This document shows, in pieces, positions 35,706 to 43,974 of a stretch of 64,000 nt of DNA (positions within the stretch are counted from its first letter, which is position 1; every line of letters begins with the position of its first letter). This stretch comes from Terriglobia bacterium (lineage in GTDB: Bacteria; Acidobacteriota; Terriglobia; Terriglobales; Acidobacteriaceae). The notes under the pieces are model-generated. The model was given only the letters and a program-made list of their open reading frames with translations, did no database searches and had not been told where the DNA came from. The translations under genes and the position numbers were made by a program. The stretch is taken from positions 1 to 64,000 of the forward strand of contig JAIQFO010000017.1 of NCBI GenBank assembly GCA_020073215.1, in the 5' to 3' direction.

Positions 35706-38216
35706 CTAGACCCGCAACTCCACCACAGTTGCACCGCCGCCGCCTTCGTTGATGGGTGGTTCGGTTACCGACTCCACGTGCGGATGCTTTCGCAGATACT
35801 GGCGGAGGGCTTTGCGCAGGATGCCCATGCCGCTGCCGTGGACGACGCGGACGCGCGGCAGTCCGGCCAGGAAGGCCCGGTCTACGAATTTTTCCACTTC
35901 AGCGGTGGCTTCGTCGACGGTGCGGCCGATCACGTTGATTTCGCTGGGCGGGTTGAGGTGGCTCGATTCGTTTTCGAGTCTGATGGTGATGCCTCGGGAG
36001 CGGGCGGCTTCGACGGGCGTGGGTTGGGCTTTACTTTGTCCCTGGCCGCTCGCCAGCACCTCGGCGATATCTTCGCGGGCGATGCGCATTTTCATCGAGC
36101 CGATTTCTACATCGAAGTGATTCTCGCCAATCTTCTTTTTGACTACGGCGGCGCGGCCCATCGACTTGAGCTTCACCGTGTCGCCTTCGCTGACGTGCTT
36201 GACCAGGCTGGGCTGGGCGTTGGGGTCTCCGCGGTCGGCGCCGGTCGAGTGCGCTACTACCGTGGCATCGAACTGCTCGCGGAATTCGCGACGCATTTTG
36301 GCGATGCGGCGCTCGGCTTCCTTCGATAACTTCTGCTGGGCGGCTCGGTCCTGCACGGCATTGACGGCTTCTCTGGCGTGGTATTCGAAATCGCGGAAGA
36401 GGGCTTCGAGCTTCTTCTCCATCTCACGAATTTTGGCCTGCTGTTCTTTGCGGCCCTCGGTGGCGAGTTGCTGTCTCTCGCGCTCTAGTTCCTGTTCGCG
36501 GGCTTTCATGCGCGTGCGTTCAGTTTCAAGGTCGCGAAGGTCGGCGTGCAGGCGGTCGAGGAAACGCGCCACATCCTGAGTCTGCGAGCCTAATCGTGAG
36601 CGGGCGGATGCGATGATGGCGGGATTCAGCCCGAGGCGCTGGGCGATGTTGATTCCGGCAGATGCTCCGGGGACGCCTGTCTTCAGTTCGTAGGTTGGCT
36701 GCAATGTGGCTTCGTCGAAGCCGACCGAGGCGTTAATTACGCCCGCGGTGTTCGCGCCATAAACTTTGAGCGAAGTGTGGTGCGTGGAGATCACGATCAT
36801 GCATCCGGCTTTGCGAAAATGTTCGGCGATGGCTACTGCCAGGGCGGCGCCCTCTTCGGGATCAGTGGCGGAGCCCAGTTCGTCGAGCAGGACGAGCGAA
36901 TTGGCGGTGGCAGTACGCGAGATGAAGTCGATGTTCGTGACATGTGCCGAAAACGTCGAGAGGTTCTGCTCGATCGATTGATAGTCGCCGATGTCGGCGA
37001 GAATGGCGTCGAAAACCGGCAGGTCGGCGCGGTCCGCAGGGACGGGAATGCCGGACTGCGCCATCAGCGCGAGCAGACCTAGCGTCTTCAGGGAGACGGT
37101 CTTGCCGCCGGTGTTAGGTCCGGTGATTACCAGTTGGCGATGGTCGCCTTCTAACTCGATGGTGATGGGAACGATCTTCGCATTTTTTAGCTTCAGGTTG
37201 CGCTCGAGGAGCGGATGTCTTGCTCGGTGGAGGAGCAGGCGAGCTTTGCTCGCCCCGGACGGGCGAAGTCGCCCGTCCCCACACGAGCCTTCGTCTCCAG
37301 AGTGGCTCACCGCTACGCAGTTATAGTCTTCGGCGAAGCGGGCTTTGGCGAACTGGAGCTCCAGTTCGGCGAGGATGTCGGCGGCGGCCAGGATCGCATC
37401 CGCGTTTTCGCCGATCTGGCGGGTCATCTCCAGCAGGACGCGATGCACCTCGGCCTGTTCTTCATCCAGCAGGCGCACCAGTTCGTTGTTCTGCTCGATG
37501 GTCTCAAGCGGCTCGACAAACACGGTTTGTCCGCTGGAACTGGCGCCGTGCACCACGCCTTGCACTCGGCGCTTCTGCTCGACCTTGACTGGGATGACAA
37601 AGCGCTCGCCGCGGATGGTGATCAGTTCATCCTGCACCGTCCCGCCTTCGGCGAGTTTCCGCAGGTAGCCGCGCAGCGATTCCTGGATCTGGCGCTTTTG
37701 CTTCTCGATCTCGCGGCGAATGCGGCCCAGCTCGGGCGACGCGCGATCGTCGAGCGTGCCGTCGGGCAGAATCTTGTTGCGGAACGAGCGCAGGAAGCCG
37801 GTGAAGTCCTGGATACCGGCGGAAAGCGCGGCCACAGCGGCCCACTCGGAGCGCATCGCGGCGGGAGGTTGACGCACGATTTCACGCCACTCGGCTCCGC
37901 GGTCGGCGACCAGCACAACGTCGCGAATCTCTGTGGTCTCAAGAGCGGCTCCGCCGATGCGCGACTTCTCGATCAGCTTTCTGACTACGGGCAGCCCGGC
38001 GAATTCGAAACGTCCGCCGACGCGACGATACTCGCGGATTTCCGTCGTTAGTTGCTGCTGCGTCTCAATCCATGCACGATCGAGTGAAGGAAGAAGGTCC
38101 GCGATGCGGCGTCGACCCAGAGGCGAAGAGGCGTAGCCTGCGAGCAAGTCGCGCAACGTCTCGAACTCAAGCAGGCGCGAACTGGTGTGGGTCGCGGGAT
38201 TGGGCACGAAGGTCAT
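35706..38216 (-). CDS. mutS2: Endonuclease MutS2 with an in-frame repeat insertion
   Basis: 836 residues. The clamp and lever region includes KRRVQGVVHGASSSGQTVFV. The ATPase has Walker A VITGPNTGGKTVSLKTLGLL, Walker B LVLLDELGSATDPEEGAALA and the switch STHHTSLKVYG. The C-terminal Smr nuclease domain has PRVRVVHGSGMGILRKALRQ. MutS2 acts in recombination control and in rescue of collided ribosomes. Residues ~310-327 (GSCGDGRLRPSGASKAR) are encoded by a complete family A palindrome (37238-37289) just before the ATPase domain. The gene is otherwise complete. Confidence 0.95.
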   Translation of the reverse strand: MTFVPNPATHTSSRLLEFETLRDLLAGYASSPLGRRRIADLLPSLDRAWIETQQQLTTEIREYRRVGGRFEFAGLPVVRKLIEKSRIGGAALETTEIRDVVLVADRGAEWREIVRQPPAAMRSEWAAVAALSAGIQDFTGFLRSFRNKILPDGTLDDRASPELGRIRREIEKQKRQIQESLRGYLRKLAEGGTVQDELITIRGERFVIPVKVEQKRRVQGVVHGASSSGQTVFVEPLETIEQNNELVRLLDEEQAEVHRVLLEMTRQIGENADAILAAADILAELELQFAKARFAEDYNCVAVSHSGDEGSCGDGRLRPSGASKARLLLHRARHPLLERNLKLKNAKIVPITIELEGDHRQLVITGPNTGGKTVSLKTLGLLALMAQSGIPVPADRADLPVFDAILADIGDYQSIEQNLSTFSAHVTNIDFISRTATANSLVLLDELGSATDPEEGAALAVAIAEHFRKAGCMIVISTHHTSLKVYGANTAGVINASVGFDEATLQPTYELKTGVPGASAGINIAQRLGLNPAIIASARSRLGSQTQDVARFLDRLHADLRDLETERTRMKAREQELERERQQLATEGRKEQQAKIREMEKKLEALFRDFEYHAREAVNAVQDRAAQQKLSKEAERRIAKMRREFREQFDATVVAHSTGADRGDPNAQPSLVKHVSEGDTVKLKSMGRAAVVKKKIGENHFDVEIGSMKMRIAREDIAEVLASGQGQSKAQPTPVEAARSRGITIRLENESSHLNPPSEINVIGRTVDEATAEVEKFVDRAFLAGLPRVRVVHGSGMGILRKALRQYLRKHPHVESVTEPPINEGGGGATVVELRV
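37238..37289. repeat. Palindromic repeat, family A, inside mutS2
   Basis: GGCGAGCTTTGCTCGCCCCG, then GACGGGCGAAGTCGCCCGTC and CCCACACGAGCC. All parts of the intergenic element are present, so it looks like a recent copy rather than chance. Confidence 0.9.
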
Positions 38217-38361
38217 GTATACCGATGGTACGTTTTGATCTTACAACGCAGGTGCGGACTCCCGCGGGCGCTAGTTCGGATGTAGGGGTATGTAGGGGTG
38301 CTTCGACTCCGCAGACCGATCCGCTTCGCGAATCGTCCTGCTCCACTCAGCATGACAAGAG

Positions 38362-38389
38362 TTGAGGATTTCAATTAGCGGTGTAGAAT
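38362..38389 (+). promoter_or_regulatory. Promoter of tRNA-Arg
   Basis: TTGAGG (38362-38367), 16 bases, TAGAAT (38384-38389). Transcription would start about 33 bases before the tRNA. Confidence 0.5.
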
Positions 38390-38428
38390 CAAGTTCGCCG
38401 GGTCACGTTGACGCGGGTTCCGGCGGAC

Positions 38429-38505
38429 GGCCCCGTAGCTCAATTGGATAGAGCATCAGACTTCGGATCTGAGGGTTGGGGGTTCGACTCCCTCCGGGGT
38501 CGCCA
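38429..38505 (+). tRNA. tRNA-Arg (anticodon TCG)
   Basis: The acceptor stem GGCCCCG pairs with CGGGGTC (one G-T pair). The anticodon arm TCAGA-CTTCGGA-TCTGA gives TCG, reading CGA and probably other CGN codons. The T-arm contains GGTTCGACTCC. The discriminator G is followed by an encoded CCA (38503-38505). All four arms are present. Confidence 0.95.
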
Positions 38506-38636
38506 TTTCGACAAGCCGTAGTCTGGCATCCCTGCCAACCTTAACCTGAACAAGCTCCGCATCGCGTCCAACCCCTGCACTCTGGTTACTTGCCACCGTT
38601 CCGGTTTCGCGGTGCAATTGCTGGTGGAGCGAAATT

Positions 38637-39023
38637 ATGGGACGCCTGGTTGGGTTTGTGGGCACGGTCGTTACCCTGGCGATCGGAATGTACATCTACT
38701 CTTTGCAGGTCAAAACCCTGACTCCGGGCGCTGGGGACGGCAATTCTAATTCTGAAGACGTCGTTACCATCACGGGCGTGAAGAACGATCTGATCGGTAT
38801 CGCCAACGCCGAGCGCGGATACATGGCTACGGAAGGAAAATACGCTTCGCTGGATGACCTGAAGGCGGGCAACTACATTACCATTCAGGGCGAGCGTCTT
38901 CCGTATGTCTACGATGTTGAGACCACTTCCACTAGCTTTCGCGTGACCGCCACTCGCACCACGAAAGGCGCTCCGGCACACCTCTGGATTACCGAAACCA
39001 TGCAGGTAGAGGCTTCAGATTGA
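38637..39023 (+). CDS. Pilin-like membrane-anchored protein
   Basis: 128 residues. An N-terminal hydrophobic helix (LVGFVGTVVTLAIGMYIYSL) is followed by a small exported domain: DLIGIANAERGYMATEGKYA with SLDDLKAGNYI is the arrangement seen in type IV pilin-like and pseudopilin proteins of acidobacteria and deltaproteobacteria. The prepilin cleavage motif (GFTLxE) is not visible, so it is not a canonical pilin and may be a stand-alone exported relative. It starts 132 bases after the tRNA gene. Confidence 0.6.
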   Translation: MGRLVGFVGTVVTLAIGMYIYSLQVKTLTPGAGDGNSNSEDVVTITGVKNDLIGIANAERGYMATEGKYASLDDLKAGNYITIQGERLPYVYDVETTSTSFRVTATRTTKGAPAHLWITETMQVEASD

Positions 39024-39120
39024 AGTCCTTCCTGCTCGCGTCGCGTGCTTGCATTTTCGCAAATCCGATTTCGTGAATCCAATTTCGTTAATCCGGCGTG
39101 CAGCTTCCGAACCGTGCGGG

Positions 39121-39309
39121 TCAGGGTTTTTTCCAGTCGGTCAAGGACATGAGTTCGTCCATGATTTCCTGCAACCGTTGCAGTCGCCGTTCCTGATCGG
39201 ACGCACCCACCATCTTCTTGCCACCTTGCAGGTACAGGCGGTTGGCTTCGCTGATTTCCGCGATTTCTTCTCGCAACCTGGCAACGCGCTCTTTGACGGA
39301 CTGCGGCAT
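39121..39309 (-). CDS. Small coiled-coil protein of unknown function
   Basis: 62 residues that I do not recognise. It is a highly charged helical sequence: VKERVARLREEIAEISEANR, then SDQERRLQRLQEIMDELMSL. It has no signal or membrane segment. Protein-like composition and separation from longer genes support it, but the length makes the call tentative. Confidence 0.45.
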   Translation of the reverse strand: MPQSVKERVARLREEIAEISEANRLYLQGGKKMVGASDQERRLQRLQEIMDELMSLTDWKKP

Positions 39310-39513
39310 AAGGATAGGCTAGCACAGCATTTTGGGCTCTTTAGTGAAGTGGCTTTCGGTAGTGTATCAGTTGCCAAGTTTGGTCTGGTAGATCGCCGAT
39401 CCACGATCGCCGAATCCACGAGGATTGTGGCCCAACCACTTCCCCGCTTGCCATCGATGAAGATGAAGATGATTGCGTCCGCTGCATCGGACGATTAAGA
39501 TTTCCCCACTCCC

Positions 39514-41133
39514 ATGTCTGAAGTAATTTCAAACGAGCCCACGACTTCCCATCCCAATTCCAAGCATCCCGCTTCTGTTCCTAGCCCTGATCCTGCCGTC
39601 GAGGTGTTCGCCGTTTATGGCGTTGAGCCAGAGATTCAGGCTTACGCCATGGCCAGGTATTCGCGCTCGTCGCTCTCCATGAAAGAGGCGCTGAAGGAAA
39701 TTACGCTGCAGAAGGCGGAGAAGTTTCTCAACACGTTCTACTTTCAATACGGGCACCGCTCCATCGCCGACCTTGCCCACATCGCGCTCGCCATCGAGAA
39801 GCTTTCCATCCTTGCGGCCATCGTCGTGGCTGACGAGCAGCGCTGGGATGGACAGGAGCGCTCGACCCGCTACCAGGACTTCAGGAAGAGCGGCTACTAC
39901 ACGCCCAGTTTTGGGAATGACGGTACAGGTCCGGACGTTTCGTCCACCCGGACTCTCTATTGCGAAACCATCGAGTCCTTGTTTGCAGCCTACGAGAAAA
40001 TTTCGCAGCGAACGTTCGAATATCTTGCCAGCATCACGCCTCGACCCGCCGAAATGAAGCCGGAGGCTTACGAGCGCACGTTGCGGGCCCGCGCCTTCGA
40101 CATCTCGCGCTATCTGTTGCCGCTCTCGACCAACACTTCCCTGGGAGAGATCGTCAACGCCCGCACGCTGGAAAGCCAGGTCGCCCACCTGCTCTCGCAG
40201 CCGCATAAAGAAGTCCGCGATCTGGGAGCGCTGCTGAAACAAGCCGCCCTGTCTCCGGCCTACAACGCGAACGAAGACTCGCTGCGCGCCCTGGTGGCCG
40301 AGATTCGCGCCGTGTCACCCGAAATCGCGGAGCGCGCCGAACGCGAACTCCTGCGCGCAGTGCGGGTCGCGCCCACGCTGGTCAAGTATGCCGATCCGAG
40401 TGTCTACGAAATCGAGACGCGACGTGAACTGCGGCAGGCGGCCGCTGAACTGATGCGAGACGCTGCCATCGAGCCCGCGCCGCTTGTCGATCTGCTGGAT
40501 GCCGATCCCCTTGAAATTGATCTCGCCACCACGCTCCTCTACGGCCACTGTCATTACTCCTACCGGCAGCTTCGCCGTGCGGTCGAAGCGGCTGGCGAGG
40601 CGCGCCGCCGCGAAATCGTCGACCTCGGCCTGCGCCATCGCGGAGGCCACGACGAACTGCCACGTCCTTTTTCCGCCGGACAGCAGTTTCGCTTCGACAT
40701 CCTCATGGACACCGGCGGCTTCCGCGACATGCACCGCCACCGGCGCTGCGTGCAGATCATGCAGGACTTCTCGACCGTCCACGGTTTCGACACGCCGCCC
40801 GAAGTCGAGGCCGCCGGAGTCCGCTCCGACTACGAACTCGCGATGAAGCGCGCCGAAACCGCGGTCGAGAAGCTTTCCGCGTCCGGTGGTGAAGAAGCCC
40901 GGCAAAACTCGCAGTACGCGATCCCGCTTGCTTTCCGCAAGCGCACGCTGTTCAAGATGGACTTCGCCGAGGCAGTTTACATCTCCGAGTTGCGCACTAC
41001 GCCCGCCGGCCACGCGTCGTATCGCAATGTGGCCTATGCCATGTATGAGGCCGTCGCCGCGAAGTATCCGGCGCTGGCGAAATATTTCCGGGTGCACGAC
41101 GTACGGGAGCCAATGGATCTGCTGAAACGCTAG
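39514..41133 (+). CDS. thyX: Double-length FAD-dependent thymidylate synthase (ThyX family)
   Basis: 539 residues, about twice the usual ThyX (210-250). ThyX makes dTMP from dUMP using FAD and methylenetetrahydrofolate. The N-terminal half (residues ~30-260) has FQYGHRSIADLAHIALAIEK and the dUMP-binding-like GQERSTRY (113-120), but lacks the RHR of the classical motif. The C-terminal half (~300-539) has GHDELPRPFS and RDMHRHRRCVQIMQDFSTVH with RHRR at 408-411. Each half thus keeps a different part of the signature. No thyA is seen in the window. Confidence 0.9.
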   Translation: MSEVISNEPTTSHPNSKHPASVPSPDPAVEVFAVYGVEPEIQAYAMARYSRSSLSMKEALKEITLQKAEKFLNTFYFQYGHRSIADLAHIALAIEKLSILAAIVVADEQRWDGQERSTRYQDFRKSGYYTPSFGNDGTGPDVSSTRTLYCETIESLFAAYEKISQRTFEYLASITPRPAEMKPEAYERTLRARAFDISRYLLPLSTNTSLGEIVNARTLESQVAHLLSQPHKEVRDLGALLKQAALSPAYNANEDSLRALVAEIRAVSPEIAERAERELLRAVRVAPTLVKYADPSVYEIETRRELRQAAAELMRDAAIEPAPLVDLLDADPLEIDLATTLLYGHCHYSYRQLRRAVEAAGEARRREIVDLGLRHRGGHDELPRPFSAGQQFRFDILMDTGGFRDMHRHRRCVQIMQDFSTVHGFDTPPEVEAAGVRSDYELAMKRAETAVEKLSASGGEEARQNSQYAIPLAFRKRTLFKMDFAEAVYISELRTTPAGHASYRNVAYAMYEAVAAKYPALAKYFRVHDVREPMDLLKR

Positions 41134-41222
41134 ACGGATGTGGTGCTGTTCTCCACTAGTAACTCGGCGACATCTGTTCCTGAACTGTTATGATCCACTC
41201 TTCTCCCTTTGCGTAGGCCAAG

Positions 41223-41630
41223 ATGGAGATTGATATATGTCCGCGTTGGGTTCTGGCCAAGTTGGGCATCTCGGAGCAGCGTCAGCAACACGTTGCGCTA
41301 TTTGCCTCAGCAGCGCTCGGACTGCCGTTGCTTTGCCTTGCGACCCACATTCCTCACTTGTGTCTATTGCGCACGATCCTTCGGATCCCTTGTCCGGGAT
41401 GCGGCGTTTGCCATTCGATCATTGCAATCCTTCGTTTTGATCCTGTACGGGCGTGGGCGGCGAATCCGGCTGGGGTTGGTGTTGCGTTGAGCTTGTGTTT
41501 CCAGTTGGTGGCGCGACCGATTGCAATCATGGCTCCGCGAGCTGGCGATCTGGTATCTCAATCTTCACGCCACATTTCGAACGTGGCGCTGGGCGGTTTG
41601 CTGTTGGTGTGGATTCTTAGAGTGATTTAG
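41223..41630 (+). CDS. DUF2752-type membrane protein
   Basis: A 135-residue protein with three hydrophobic segments (FASAALGLPLLCLATHI; AWAANPAGVGVALSLCFQLV; ALGGLLLVWILRVI). The hallmark PCPGCG lies between the first two (IPCPGCGVCHSIIAILRFDP), matching DUF2752, where the motif is usually CPGCGxTRA. The function is unknown; proteins of this type often neighbour secretion or membrane-stress genes. The stop is 10 bases before the small zinc-ribbon gene, suggesting co-transcription. Confidence 0.75.
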   Translation: MEIDICPRWVLAKLGISEQRQQHVALFASAALGLPLLCLATHIPHLCLLRTILRIPCPGCGVCHSIIAILRFDPVRAWAANPAGVGVALSLCFQLVARPIAIMAPRAGDLVSQSSRHISNVALGGLLLVWILRVI

Positions 41631-41640
41631 AAAGGATTAG

Positions 41641-41808
41641 ATGGCCGCGATTTCTTGTTCCAAGTGCAATACCTTAACGGAGCGAGCGGGCTTCCCGACG
41701 TGGGCGATTATCGTGGGCATTTGCTTCTTTCCCGTTGGACTTCTCGCTCTGTTGGCTGGTCGTAAGCCGACGACGTGCGGCCATTGCGGGTTCACTTGGA
41801 ACGCCTAG
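41641..41808 (+). CDS. 55-residue zinc-ribbon/membrane mini-protein
   Basis: ATG 41641 to TAG 41808. It begins MAAISCSKCNTLTERAGF, has one hydrophobic helix (AIIVGICFFPVGLLALLAG) and ends TTCGHCGFTWNA. The two CxxC knuckles flank the membrane segment and could be brought together to bind zinc in a hairpin. It is too short for most gene callers. Spacing of 10 bases after the DUF2752 gene suggests a shared transcript. I know of no named family for it. Confidence 0.65.
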   Translation: MAAISCSKCNTLTERAGFPTWAIIVGICFFPVGLLALLAGRKPTTCGHCGFTWNA

Positions 41809-41834
41809 CGGCTCCGCGTGGAGCGGGCGTAAAA

Positions 41835-41864
41835 TTGACGCCGACGAATCTCCGCTTCTAGAAT
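41835..41864 (+). promoter_or_regulatory. Promoter of the FmdB-like gene
   Basis: TTGACG (41835-41840), 18 bases, TAGAAT (41859-41864). The hexamer ends ten bases before ATG 41875, so the leader would be only a few bases. It is the best-formed promoter of the short-leader type in the window. Confidence 0.6.
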
Positions 41865-41874
41865 CACTTCACTC

Positions 41875-42201
41875 ATGCCCAACTACGAATACCTGTGCAA
41901 GAAGTGCGGACACCGCTTTGAACAAATCCGCAAATTTTCCGATAAGCACCTGAAGAAGTGCCCGGAATGCGGAGGCGTCCTCGAACAAGTGATCTCGGCT
42001 CCAGCGGTGCAGTTCAAAGGCTCGGGGTGGTATGTGACCGACTACGCGAAGAAGGGTTCTTCTTCCGCGTCGTCATCGACCTCTTCTTCTGAAAATGAGA
42101 GCAGCGCGAAGGAAGCGAAAGAGAAGAAGGACGGTAAGGATACTAAGAAAGACGAGAAGCCCAAGTCCGAGACCTCGCCCAAGAAACAGAAGAAAGACTA
42201 G
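41875..42201 (+). CDS. FmdB-family zinc-ribbon protein
   Basis: 108 residues. The N-terminal putative regulatory zinc ribbon is canonical: PNYEYLCKKCGHRFEQIRKF, then LKKCPECGGVLEQVISAPAV, with four cysteines in two CxxC pairs, and VQFKGSGWYVTDYA. The C-terminal ~45 residues are a low-complexity Ser/Lys/Glu tail typical of the family. FmdB proteins are suspected regulators, and nothing more specific is known. It is preceded by a TTGACG/TAGAAT promoter. Confidence 0.88.
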   Translation: MPNYEYLCKKCGHRFEQIRKFSDKHLKKCPECGGVLEQVISAPAVQFKGSGWYVTDYAKKGSSSASSSTSSSENESSAKEAKEKKDGKDTKKDEKPKSETSPKKQKKD

Positions 42202-42221
42202 CGTATTCCACCACTGCGTTC

Positions 42222-42548
42222 CTATTTCGTCGAGGCGTTGCCGGTTCGCTCGGGCATGCCGATCACCAAGGTTCGCCGGCGAGGCAGTTCGTCTTCGGAA
42301 ATTTCCCCCACGAATTGCAGGCCGAGGCCCAGTCGCTCGCATTCCTGAAAGGCCGCGTCGTTGAGAAAGTACACGATGTCTCCCCCAAAGCGATCCTTGA
42401 ACCGGCGGCGCTCGTCCAGGTCGAACGGGCTCACCGAATACACTTTGACCTCGGGATGTTCGCGCAAAACCGCGCTCAGCTGGCGTTGGAATCCGAGCGC
42501 TCCTTGCCGGACTTGCGCCATGGTGAAAGAAACAACGCGATAAGGCAT
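42222..42548 (-). CDS. Conserved-looking protein of unknown function next to pgeF
   Basis: 108 residues that I do not recognise. It is soluble, with a mixed alpha/beta pattern: PYRVVSFTMAQVRQGALGFQ, VLREHPEVKVYSVSPFDLD, RFGGDIVYFLNDAAFQECER. It lies six bases after pgeF on the same strand, which makes co-expression with that gene likely. Confidence 0.65.
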   Translation of the reverse strand: MPYRVVSFTMAQVRQGALGFQRQLSAVLREHPEVKVYSVSPFDLDERRRFKDRFGGDIVYFLNDAAFQECERLGLGLQFVGEISEDELPRRRTLVIGMPERTGNASTK

Positions 42549-42554
42549 GAAACC

Positions 42555-43478
42555 TCAGTTCCTGATCCCAGCCGCTCCCATCAGCCTGCCGGTTACGCCC
42601 TTCTCGGCCCGGAAACTGAACAGCAACTCCGTATGGCACACCGTGCACGGCGCCTTCGCGTCGATGTTCTTCGCCAGCACACCTGCATCCAGCAGTTGGC
42701 GCCGGTTCGCCTCGACCAGATCGAGAAAAAGTTTCGCGGGCAATTCGCCGTGTCCCGGGGCGCGCGCCGTCAGGAACAGCAACGGATATTTCTCCCGCAC
42801 CGGGTCCGATTCCTTGACCTCGCGGAACAGGCTGTTGACGTATGAAAACTGACCTTCAAACCTGGTGCGCACTTCTTCGCCCACTTCGTAGCAGCATCCC
42901 CGCACGCCCGGCCCAATCACCGCCACCAGGTTGTGCGGATCGCTCTTGAAGAGTTTCCGCATCTCGCCGACACCTTTCTCGACGATGCGCTTGACCGTGC
43001 CGCGCCACCCGGCGTGAAAAACGCCGACAGCCCGCCGTTTCCGATCCGCCAGAATGACAGGCAAGCAATCGGCAGTCTGCACGGCTAAGATCAGCCCCGG
43101 AGTATCCGTGACCATTCCGTCTCCGGTCAAGGGCTGCCCTGGCATACGTTCGACACAATGGATCAGGTCGGAATGAATCTGCCGCAGCGTAACCAGCGGC
43201 CAGCGGCTGCGCCCCTTCGCAATGCCCAGTTCCTTGAGAAAAATCTCGCGGTTGTGCTCGACGGCCGCGCGCGAGTCATGCTTCGTGAACCCAAGATTCA
43301 GCGCATTTCCGCCGTAGACGCGCGACACTCCGCCAGGCCGCGTCGAGAAGGCATGCACCAGCCAGGGCAGTTTGCCCAGCGTTTCGGAACGCAAGAGTTG
43401 TAGTTTGTTCTTTGCGATGCGATGGGTTGCCACCGTTCGATCATACCTTGAGGATCCGGTCATCGGCGGGGTCGACAA
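42555..43478 (-). CDS. pgeF: Peptidoglycan editing factor PgeF (laccase-domain, YfiH family)
   Basis: 307 residues of the multicopper-polyphenol-oxidase-like DUF152 fold. Metal and active-site residues are in VTLRQIHSDLIHCVERM, ILAVQTADCLPVILADRKR, VGVFHAGWRGTVKRIVEKGV and VIGPGVRGCCYEVGEEVR. The CTVCHTELLFSFRAEKGVTG C-terminus is typical. Family members remove misincorporated serine from peptidoglycan precursors or act as purine nucleosidases. The first ~25 residues are not conserved, so the start may be later, e.g. ATG at residue 6. Confidence 0.92.
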   Translation of the reverse strand: MSTPPMTGSSRYDRTVATHRIAKNKLQLLRSETLGKLPWLVHAFSTRPGGVSRVYGGNALNLGFTKHDSRAAVEHNREIFLKELGIAKGRSRWPLVTLRQIHSDLIHCVERMPGQPLTGDGMVTDTPGLILAVQTADCLPVILADRKRRAVGVFHAGWRGTVKRIVEKGVGEMRKLFKSDPHNLVAVIGPGVRGCCYEVGEEVRTRFEGQFSYVNSLFREVKESDPVREKYPLLFLTARAPGHGELPAKLFLDLVEANRRQLLDAGVLAKNIDAKAPCTVCHTELLFSFRAEKGVTGRLMGAAGIRN

Positions 43479-43610
43479 GGATGCAGAAGAACGCGCCGTC
43501 AGATTCAGGAGACGGTCGCGGCCTCGAATCCTGCGAGGAACGTCTGCAAATCAGGTATTACAAACTAGCGGCGACGAGGGCCTCTGGCGCTCGATGGCCG
43601 GCGGTTGACA

Positions 43611-43811
43611 TCAATGTTCGACATTGAAATAGATCTTGGTGGTGGCGCGGTATTCCAGGACCTTTGCTCCATCCAGTTGCATATCGAGTGAATCCACGTG
43701 CGCCCACTTGATGCCGCGAACGGTCTTCGCCGCTTCTTTTACGGCAAGCTCCGCTGCCTTGGCAAAACTCTCTTTTGAAGTCCCGATTACTTCGATCACT
43801 TTCTGGGTCAT
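43611..43811 (-). CDS. Dodecin (flavin-binding small protein)
   Basis: A 66-residue dodecin, a hollow 12-mer that stores flavin or its degradation products. TQKVIEVIGTSKESFAKAAE, the TVRGIKWAHVDSLDMQLDGA region with the stacking Trp, and the closing VLEYRATTKIYFNVE match the family fully. ATG 43811 (with GAGGAG upstream) gives the standard length; a longer reading is rejected. Confidence 0.94.
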   Translation of the reverse strand: MTQKVIEVIGTSKESFAKAAELAVKEAAKTVRGIKWAHVDSLDMQLDGAKVLEYRATTKIYFNVEH

Positions 43812-43927
43812 TGCACTCTCCTCGTTACTCGTCGAAGATTGTACTCTCGTGAACCATCTTGCGACCGGGTTGGCGCAGGCGTAGAGGCGGGCGCGGGCAG
43901 GGACGGGTTCTGACAACTAATGACGAG

Positions 43928-43952
43928 GGCCACGCGTGTGGCCCGCGTGGCC
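43928..43952. repeat. Hairpin GGCCACGCG-N7-CGCGTGGCC
   Basis: A perfect 9-bp stem with a 7-base loop, 23 bases past the stop of the lipoprotein-like gene on the minus strand. There is no U-tract. It may be a repeat unit or a transcription-stabilising hairpin. Confidence 0.55.
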
Positions 43953-43974
43953 CCGGTTCTTCACTCGCTTAGAG

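Noticed and set aside
43928..43952. Hairpin as a terminator
   Set aside because: Strong stem but no U-tract on either strand; listed only as a hairpin repeat.
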